This document shows positions 20,182 to 24,551 of a stretch of 24,551 nucleotides of DNA, piece after piece; the first letter of the stretch is position 1; the number at the start of each line of letters is the position of its first letter. The translations under genes and the position numbers were made by a program. This DNA comes from a virus, in the IMG/VR virus record IMGVR_UViG_3300020177_000062, positions 1 through 24,551 of that record; one strand, given 5' to 3'. The notes below the pieces were generated by a model. The model did not search any database. It was not told the DNA's origin and saw only the letters and a program-made list of their open reading frames with translations.

Positions 20182-20221
20182 AAAAAAGGGTAGGTAGGCA
20201 CATACTTGGCTTACCCACCCT
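20182..20221 (-). terminator. Terminator/attenuator between capsid and tail-tube genes
   Basis: On the minus strand AGGGTGGGTA pairs with TACCTACCCT (10 bp, one G-U) around a 14-nt loop, followed by six T residues, 29 nt after the end of the capsid extension frame and 14 nt before the tail-tube ATG. It may be a partial terminator setting the capsid-to-tail-protein ratio. Confidence 0.7.
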
Positions 20222-20249
20222 ATTAAGTTAGTTAATTGATTATTGTTTA

Positions 20250-20354
20250 TTATGGGTTATTAGCTGTGTTAGCAATACCATAAGTTACGATATCTTCAAC
20301 AATACCATACTGAACACCTGCGGTAAATCTCATTACCACACGAATGTTGTCAGA
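20250..20354 (-). other. Frame-shifted C-terminal end of the major capsid protein
   Basis: In the +1 frame directly after the capsid stop, 34 codons continue (SDNIRVVMRFTAGVQYGIVE, then DIVTYGI...) to a TAA at 20250. This is clearly the conserved C-terminus of this capsid family ('RFTAGVQYG..EDIVTYG'). Joining Gly282 (GGG, 20358-20356) to TCT (20354-20352) by skipping one base gives ...DMSGSDNIRV..., a continuous 316-residue product. Either programmed +1 frameshifting or a one-base G-run error or mutation explains this; see findings. Confidence 0.8.
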
Positions 20355-21201
20355 ACCCGCTCATATCTAATACTTTAACTTCGTTGTGGTCAGCTAATAA
20401 GCCTGTACCAAAGAAAAGGTTAGATTTTTCTGCTGCAATTGCATCATTGTCAGCAAGACCGTTAGCTACGAATAATTTAACACCATCAAAAGTAAGTGAA
20501 CCGTTATTCCACCATTGAGTACCCATAGCGTTTGTACCATTAGCACCTAATCCTGATGCACCAAATCCACCTAATGCTCTTACATAGGCTCTTGCAATGT
20601 TTTGAGAAACGTAAATGTTTAAGTCCTCGCTTCCATAAAGTGTAGAAGGAATAGCATCTACGATTTTACCTAATTCAGTAATTACGTTAGCAGCAGTTAC
20701 AGTAGTACCTGCAATTTCGTTTGCTACAGGTAAATCAGCATCAGCACCTAATAAAGTAGATAACCCATTAAACTGTCCTGATGTAGCAGTATTTCCTGCC
20801 CAAATTGATTGCTCTGTTCTCTGTGCTACTTTAGCTGCTACGTGAGCAATTAAGAAATCAGAGAATGAAGGAGGTAGGTCGTGATGTGCTGAATAGCCCA
20901 TTTGTACTGCTTCCCAATCAGAGATAAAGTCTTTCTTACAAAGTTGTAAGTTCACTTGCTGAAATTCAGGTTGTAAAACTCTTTCAGTAAGTGTTACTGT
21001 AGAAGTAGCTGTAAAGTCGCAAGATGCATCTTTTACGATATCATCAGTAGATACTTTTTTAATTACTTCTTTAAATTTAACGTTAGGTTTAACTGTAATC
21101 CCTCCGTTTTCAATAGTTGAAGCACTTAATAGAGCAGCAGAGATATACTGTCCTGCAAACTCTCCTGCATAAGTACTTGTAATAGATGTAGTTGTTGCCA
21201 T
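20350..21201 (-). CDS. Major capsid protein (HK97 fold-like)
   Basis: The main frame encodes 283 residues starting MATTTSITSTYAGEFAGQYI. Segments such as VTLTERVLQPEFQQVNLQLCKKDFI, FLIAHVAAKVAQRTEQSIW and LNIYVSQNIARAYVRAL, followed by GLFVANGL-type and NLFFGTGL sequences near the C-terminus, fit major capsid proteins of Bacteroidetes siphophages, which adopt the HK97 fold. It builds the icosahedral shell after cleavage by the XkdF-like protease. It follows the acidic scaffold-like gene by 10 nt. The frame stops at TGA (20352-20350), just short of a well-conserved C-terminal strand that continues in the +1 frame, so the full product is likely 316 residues. Confidence 0.85.
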   Translation of the reverse strand: MATTTSITSTYAGEFAGQYISAALLSASTIENGGITVKPNVKFKEVIKKVSTDDIVKDASCDFTATSTVTLTERVLQPEFQQVNLQLCKKDFISDWEAVQMGYSAHHDLPPSFSDFLIAHVAAKVAQRTEQSIWAGNTATSGQFNGLSTLLGADADLPVANEIAGTTVTAANVITELGKIVDAIPSTLYGSEDLNIYVSQNIARAYVRALGGFGASGLGANGTNAMGTQWWNNGSLTFDGVKLFVANGLADNDAIAAEKSNLFFGTGLLADHNEVKVLDMSGF

Positions 21202-21211
21202 TTTTTATTTG

Positions 21212-21823
21212 TTATTTTTTAATGTTAGCAATTTTAGATAATACTCTATCTGCAGTAGTCATTTCTCTCTTTTGACCATACAGATTAATATTTGTTTTGG
21301 TTTCCTTTTCAGGATTGTGAGTTACTTTAGCTACAGGCTCTTCAATAGAAAGTTCAACTTCTTCTTTCACTTCTTCAGTTACCTCTTCACTTAATTCCTC
21401 TTTGGTTTCTTCAACTTCTTCAGAACTCATCTCTTCTTTAGGTTCAAGCATAGCTTTGATTTCTTCAATCATTTCTTTAACCTCTGCAAGTTCTTCTTTA
21501 GTTGCATATCCCATTTCTTCTTCCTCTGCAGCTTCCACTTCCTCTTCAGGTGCTTTTTCTTCTGCTGCTCCTATAGATGCAATAATACCTTCTTCTTCGA
21601 CTTTGAGTATCTCTCCATCTTCAAGAGTGTATTCGCCTACAGGTAGTGCTACTTTTTCATCTTCTGTTACGATGAACACTTCACTTCCTGCAGCGAAATC
21701 TTCACTTTCAATAACAGTTCCGTTTTCCAAAGTAGCTTGTGCTAATTTTACTTCTTGGGTTTCTTCATTTAGTTCCACTCCAAGAACTTCTTTTACTTTG
21801 TTTAACATATCTGTCGCTTTCAT
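21212..21823 (-). CDS. Acidic scaffold-like head protein
   Basis: A 203-residue protein of very low complexity in its middle: residues about 95-165 are dominated by Glu (EEVEAAEEEEMGYATKEELA, then EEVEETKEELSEEVTEEV), predicted as a highly acidic, partly coiled-coil helix. The N-terminus (MKATDMLNKVKEVLGVELNE) precedes a beta-like region with ENGTVIESEDFAAGSEVFIV and LEDGEIL repeats. The C-terminus turns basic. Such acidic proteins immediately upstream of the capsid gene usually act as scaffolds or capsid assembly cofactors. It has its own candidate late promoter (21830-21855). Confidence 0.65.
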   Translation of the reverse strand: MKATDMLNKVKEVLGVELNEETQEVKLAQATLENGTVIESEDFAAGSEVFIVTEDEKVALPVGEYTLEDGEILKVEEEGIIASIGAAEEKAPEEEVEAAEEEEMGYATKEELAEVKEMIEEIKAMLEPKEEMSSEEVEETKEELSEEVTEEVKEEVELSIEEPVAKVTHNPEKETKTNINLYGQKREMTTADRVLSKIANIKK

Positions 21824-21829
21824 ATTTAT

Positions 21830-21855
21830 TACAATAAATTAGTATTGTGTTTGTT
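21830..21855 (-). promoter_or_regulatory. Candidate phage late promoter P3 (scaffold/capsid unit)
   Basis: The minus strand reads AACAAA-N14-ATTGTA exactly, 6 nt before the scaffold-like ATG, in the short gap after the coiled-coil gene. Confidence 0.72.
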
Positions 21856-21861
21856 GTGTTT

Positions 21862-22209
21862 TTACACCTTCTTTAATTTTCTAATAATTAAATCTAAACC
21901 TGCTGCAGCGGAAACTGCATCCCTATAATTTTTATCTTGACGAAGTGTATTTAATAAATCCCCTCCTAATTCTTTAAATTTTTGAAATGTTTTGGTCTTT
22001 ACAGCAGCGTGTTTATCATATAGATTTTGTGCTTCTTTTTTTATTTGTTCTGCTTTTTTTATTGTGTTTTCATATTCATCAATAAATTTTATAGCTTCTT
22101 TGTAAAGTTTATCGGCTTTATTGTTTTCTTTTATTAGGTCATCCATTAAACCTAACTCAACTTTCTCTTTAGCTAACTTGGCAATTATCTTTTGTACGCT
22201 TGGTTTCAT
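21862..22209 (-). CDS. Coiled-coil head-region protein
   Basis: A 115-residue Lys-rich, almost wholly helical protein (MKPSVQKIIAKLAKEKVELG; then KADKLYKEAIKFIDEYENTIKKAEQIKKEAQNL in heptads, about residues 30-70). No family is recognised. Its position between the protease and scaffold-like genes, with its own candidate late promoter, suggests a head-assembly accessory or second scaffold component. Base composition is more AT-rich than its neighbours. Confidence 0.6.
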   Translation of the reverse strand: MKPSVQKIIAKLAKEKVELGLMDDLIKENNKADKLYKEAIKFIDEYENTIKKAEQIKKEAQNLYDKHAAVKTKTFQKFKELGGDLLNTLRQDKNYRDAVSAAAGLDLIIRKLKKV

Positions 22210-22224
22210 AAAAGTATTTTTTTA

Positions 22225-22250
22225 TACAATTAATTATTTTACAATTTGTT
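22225..22250 (-). promoter_or_regulatory. Candidate phage late promoter P2
   Basis: The minus strand reads AACAAA-N14-ATTGTA exactly, 15 nt before the ATG of the coiled-coil protein. It lies 7 nt after the end of the Cys-rich small gene. A short A/T leader separates it from the start, so this transcript would not be leaderless. Confidence 0.7.
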
Positions 22251-22256
22251 ATATTT

Positions 22257-22403
22257 TTACTCTGTTCCTGTAATATTTCCTATACCCTGTGCTTGAAAAC
22301 TTCCATCACAACACTTACGAGAATAAGTCTTACCATCTTTACACAAACAACCTCTTCTATCGTTTTGTGGACTTGGGTTTCTATCAGTTCTTTCTTTTCT
22401 CAT
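22257..22403 (-). CDS. Small Cys-rich protein
   Basis: A 48-residue protein starting MRKERTDRNPSPQNDRRGCL, then CKDGKTYSRKCCDGSFQAQG. Four Cys residues (CLC and CC) and 'CCDGSxQAQGIG' suggest a tiny metal-binding or disulfide-stabilised fold; I recall similar short proteins between head genes of Bacteroidetes phages, without known function. The ATG overlaps the stop of the upstream gene as TAATG. Confidence 0.65.
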   Translation of the reverse strand: MRKERTDRNPSPQNDRRGCLCKDGKTYSRKCCDGSFQAQGIGNITGTE

Positions 22404-23041
22404 TAGCTAAAGTCTGCGTTTTGTGTTCTTTGAATAAAGTAAATAATATCCCATATTTTAGCAGTACCTCCATTAGAGGTTATTTTCCAATCTGTACCAT
22501 TTGTTACAAAGTCGCTATCGGTATAATATTGGAACATTTGATGGAAGTCGTGTGCTACGTCATTTCCTTTAGGAAAGTTTACATCACTCCTTATTCTATC
22601 GTATGGTGTTCCATTCCCACCTTCAAAGTGTAGACTCAAATAGGTTTGGTTAGCATTAGCTGCTGAACATCTAAACACTACTGTTATTTGATAAACATCA
22701 TTTTCGTTTATAGCTAACACCTTTTGTGTTGAACCATTATAAAAAACTATTGAGGGATGACTCCTGTAAATTGCTCCTGCATTGTTAGGCAGTATAACCT
22801 CAACACCATCCGCTAACGATAACTTATTAGAAGAGGTGTAGGTAGTATCATCATATCTTGCCCAACCATTTACAGTTATAACATTTTGAGGATATACTAC
22901 TACGTTATTATTATTATGACCCATATATAATGCATCCGTAGTATGTAACATTGCACCATCTTCAATATTGACTGCATCAACTTCTGTTTGATTGGTGTGT
23001 TCTACGTGAACTTTGTAAGCAGTATTATATATGTTACTCAT
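22403..23041 (-). CDS. Probable virion surface / decoration protein
   Basis: A 212-residue beta-rich protein starting MSNIYNTAYKVHVEHTNQTE. Asn/Thr-rich segments and alternating strands (NVVVYPQNVITVNGWARYDD, VYQITVVFRCSAANANQTYLSLHFEG, FHQMFQYYTDSDF) look like a jelly-roll or carbohydrate-binding-like sandwich typical of virion decorations or fibres. No catalytic motif is seen. It overlaps the protease gene by 8 nt and lies among head genes, so a head fibre or decoration protein is the most likely reading; this is inference. Confidence 0.5.
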   Translation of the reverse strand: MSNIYNTAYKVHVEHTNQTEVDAVNIEDGAMLHTTDALYMGHNNNNVVVYPQNVITVNGWARYDDTTYTSSNKLSLADGVEVILPNNAGAIYRSHPSIVFYNGSTQKVLAINENDVYQITVVFRCSAANANQTYLSLHFEGGNGTPYDRIRSDVNFPKGNDVAHDFHQMFQYYTDSDFVTNGTDWKITSNGGTAKIWDIIYFIQRTQNADFS

Positions 23042-23978
23042 TCTCTAAACTCTTGATTTTAGATTCCGCCCAAGACTTTGCACTCTTTCCTCCCCACAAA
23101 AGATAAGATATATAACCACAATCAGTAGTTTCCCCCTTCTCGTAATACACTTCCGCTCTTGATAGGTAGCTGAACATTCTTTTGATTGTTTCTACACTTA
23201 CAGGTTTTCCCTGTGCAAGTTGTTGCGCTCTTACTTTTCCTACTTGAGTTGCACATTTATTGTTTACCTTCTCGTTTAGTTCTAATCCTCTTTTTGCATT
23301 GTTCTTTACTGAATCAGGATAATCTGAATAAGATTCCATTTCAGTTCTTTGCCCACTCTTTAGCCTTTTATCTTTTTTGATAATGCCTTTAATTTGACCT
23401 AACAAATATTCTGCTTCCTCTTCCTCTATTTGAGCAAGTTCATCTTTTATGGTTTTGTCTTTAGGTCTTTCAGCTTTATCTGCAAAATATCCTTCTATAG
23501 AGAATCCTTTTACCTTACCTGTTTTAACGTAGTTATTCCAAACGTCATCATTAAGAACTTTCATAGATACCATCCACGTTCCAAGAGGCATATCCATATC
23601 GTACATTTTGGTCTTGTCTTTTTCTTTATCCTCAACAATCCAAGATTCAACAACACTTAAACCTGTAAGAGGCATTTGGTGTTCTAATGTACTTTTGTTT
23701 TGGTTTCCGTTTATAAAGAATAACTCACTTGCTTTTCTTACCGTGTCTCTTGAGAAATAAATGTAATATTCGTTATCTTCATTTCTACGGTAGATAGGTT
23801 TATTAGGTATTAAAGCAGCACCCATTAAGATACGCTTTTCCTTATCTACTTCTGCAAGTTTAAACTCTTGGTTTTTAAGTGCTATAAAATCTTCCTCAAT
23901 AGCAGGAGACTCAACGACTGAAATTGCTTCAATCCCTATAGCATCTTCTTCATCTAAAATAAGTTCTACTATGTTCAT
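23034..23978 (-). CDS. Prohead protease, XkdF-like, with C-terminal domain
   Basis: A 314-residue protein. Residues 1-165 resemble the XkdF/putative serine protease of phage heads: AIGIEAISVVESPAIEEDFI, KRILMGAALIPNKPIYRRNE, TLEHQMPLTGLSVVESWIVE (His and Ser candidates for catalysis) and GTWMVSMKVLNDDVWNNYVK...GFSIEGYF. After a charged linker, residues about 215-312 form a separate helical domain (YPDSVKNNAKRGLELNEKVN, KCATQVGKVRAQQLAQGKPVS, GYISYLLWGGKSAKSWAESK) often found with phage head proteases or as a stand-alone head gene. It would cleave scaffold and capsid N-termini during maturation. It is preceded at 5 nt by a candidate late promoter. Confidence 0.82.
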   Translation of the reverse strand: MNIVELILDEEDAIGIEAISVVESPAIEEDFIALKNQEFKLAEVDKEKRILMGAALIPNKPIYRRNEDNEYYIYFSRDTVRKASELFFINGNQNKSTLEHQMPLTGLSVVESWIVEDKEKDKTKMYDMDMPLGTWMVSMKVLNDDVWNNYVKTGKVKGFSIEGYFADKAERPKDKTIKDELAQIEEEEAEYLLGQIKGIIKKDKRLKSGQRTEMESYSDYPDSVKNNAKRGLELNEKVNNKCATQVGKVRAQQLAQGKPVSVETIKRMFSYLSRAEVYYEKGETTDCGYISYLLWGGKSAKSWAESKIKSLENE

Positions 23979-23983
23979 ATTAA

Positions 23984-24009
23984 TACAATAGTTTTTTATC
24001 TAATTTGTT
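23984..24009 (-). promoter_or_regulatory. Candidate phage late promoter P1 (head genes)
   Basis: The minus strand reads AACAAA-N14-ATTGTA exactly, 5 nt before the protease ATG. Its first box overlaps the TAA stop of the upstream tape-measure-like gene, showing how tightly the element is packed. Confidence 0.72.
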
Positions 24010-24551
24010 ACCCTATTGAAGCACCCTCTGATATTTTTCTATCAAGTGCTTGTTGATTCGTTACATCGTCTCCTACAACGTATGCTTTAACAGGTCTTTC
24101 CTCTCTTTCTCCCAATGTTTGTGCTAATTGGTTTTCAGGTGCTGCTCCTACTACATTAAATGCAGGGGGTTGTGCGCCTCCGCCACCTGATGGTGCAGAT
24201 GGAGTTGTACCTCCACCCATATTAGTAGATTTAATTTTAGCTACATTTACTGCTGCAAATCCTGCTGCTAAACCTGCCTGTACAATAGGATAAGCAGGAA
24301 ACACCGTAGTAATTGGAGATGCTGATGCAGTTTTATATGCTTCTATTGTGGATTGTATTCCTGCTACTGTTGCTTGTGCTATTGCTGCTGCTTTTGCAAC
24401 CTTACTTCCTTTTCCTGCTATTTCTCCAATCAAAGCAAACGCTGCTTGTGCAGTATCAAGTTTAGCGTTCTGTACATCCTCTTCTAATTGCTTTCTTTGT
24501 TCAGCAGCTTCTTTTTCTTTTTCTAAAAGTTCGTCTATTCTTTCAAGTTCA
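24008..24551 (-). CDS. Probable tail tape-measure protein, C-terminal end (partial)
   Basis: An open frame that enters from the right edge, about 180 codons visible. Visible order: a charged coiled coil (ELERIDELLEKEKEAAEQRK...), then an Ala/Ile-rich hydrophobic region (AKAAAIAQATVAGIQSTIEA; YPIVQAGLAAGFAAVNVAKI), then a Gly-rich linker (GGGTTPSAPSGGGGAQPPAF) and a compact C-terminus with YVVGDDVTNQQALDRKI. This arrangement is characteristic of the C-terminal end of Bacteroidetes phage tape-measure proteins. An internal TTG at 24433 could be mistaken for a start, but the upstream sequence is clearly coding. The hydrophobic segments may insert into the host membrane during DNA entry. Confidence 0.7.
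   Translation of the reverse strand, partial: ELERIDELLEKEKEAAEQRKQLEEDVQNAKLDTAQAAFALIGEIAGKGSKVAKAAAIAQATVAGIQSTIEAYKTASASPITTVFPAYPIVQAGLAAGFAAVNVAKIKSTNMGGGTTPSAPSGGGGAQPPAFNVVGAAPENQLAQTLGEREERPVKAYVVGDDVTNQQALDRKISEGASIG

Noticed and set aside
1-24551. tRNA genes, CRISPR arrays, insertion sequences and integrase
   Set aside because: I looked for cloverleaf-like GGTTCGAATCC segments, regularly spaced repeats, transposase motifs and tyrosine/serine recombinases and saw none.

Overview
This window looks like a stretch of a tailed double-stranded DNA phage (siphovirus-type) of a marine flavobacterium or a related Bacteroidetes host. The base composition is AT-rich. Essentially every convincing gene lies on the minus strand and they are tightly packed, with many ATGA and TAATG stop/start overlaps. 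Start codons are preceded by A/T-rich sequence and not by Shine-Dalgarno sites, as is usual in Bacteroidetes. Several proteins resemble families typical of Bacteroidetes phages: a DUF3127-like SSB, a tail-tube-like protein, XkdF-type prohead protease, NinG and ERF. I see no tRNA, rRNA, CRISPR array, IS element or integrase.

Layout in the direction of transcription, from right to left. 24551-22257: the 3' end of a probable tail tape-measure gene, an XkdF-like prohead protease, a probable virion surface protein and a small Cys-rich protein. 22209-20250: a coiled-coil protein, an acidic scaffold-like protein and the major capsid protein, whose last 34 codons lie in another frame. 20168-16961: tail-tube-like protein, a small head protein, a portal with an extra C-terminal domain and a probable connector. 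16961-13270: small proteins, a tail appendage protein, a tail-fibre-assembly-like protein and a large LamG adhesin. 13266-11760: a chain of membrane and lysis genes (M15 endolysin, GTA-type holin and small membrane proteins). 11631-3414: replication, recombination and nucleotide-metabolism genes (NinG, ERF, SSB, DnaB/RecA-type ATPase, sigma-like factor, PD-(D/E)XK exonuclease, MazG-like proteins, a ThyA-family enzyme, a DnaA-domain-IV-like protein). 3362-1: terminase subunits, two small proteins, the frameshifted tail assembly chaperone, and tail completion genes up to the left edge. Because tail completion genes normally precede the tape-measure gene, and the right edge cuts through what looks like the tape-measure 3' end, the window may be most of a circularly permuted genome opened inside that gene; this is inference.

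Four observations stand out. (1) A bipartite element, AACAAA-N14-ATTGTA, with an invariant 14-nt spacer, lies upstream of seven virion or packaging genes and none of the replication genes. It looks like a phage late promoter, often so close to the ATG that the transcript would be leaderless, and the phage encodes a sigma-like factor that could read it. (2) The ThyA-family enzyme has Asp where dUMP-specific thymidylate synthases have the nucleotide-selecting Asn, and it sits between two MazG-like proteins in a very AT-rich islet, suggesting dCMP methylation or hydroxymethylation. (3) Two probable recoding sites: a T9 -1 slippery run in the tail chaperone and a possible +1 shift near the end of the capsid gene. 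(4) GATC, CATG and CTAG are almost completely absent, while GTAC is common.
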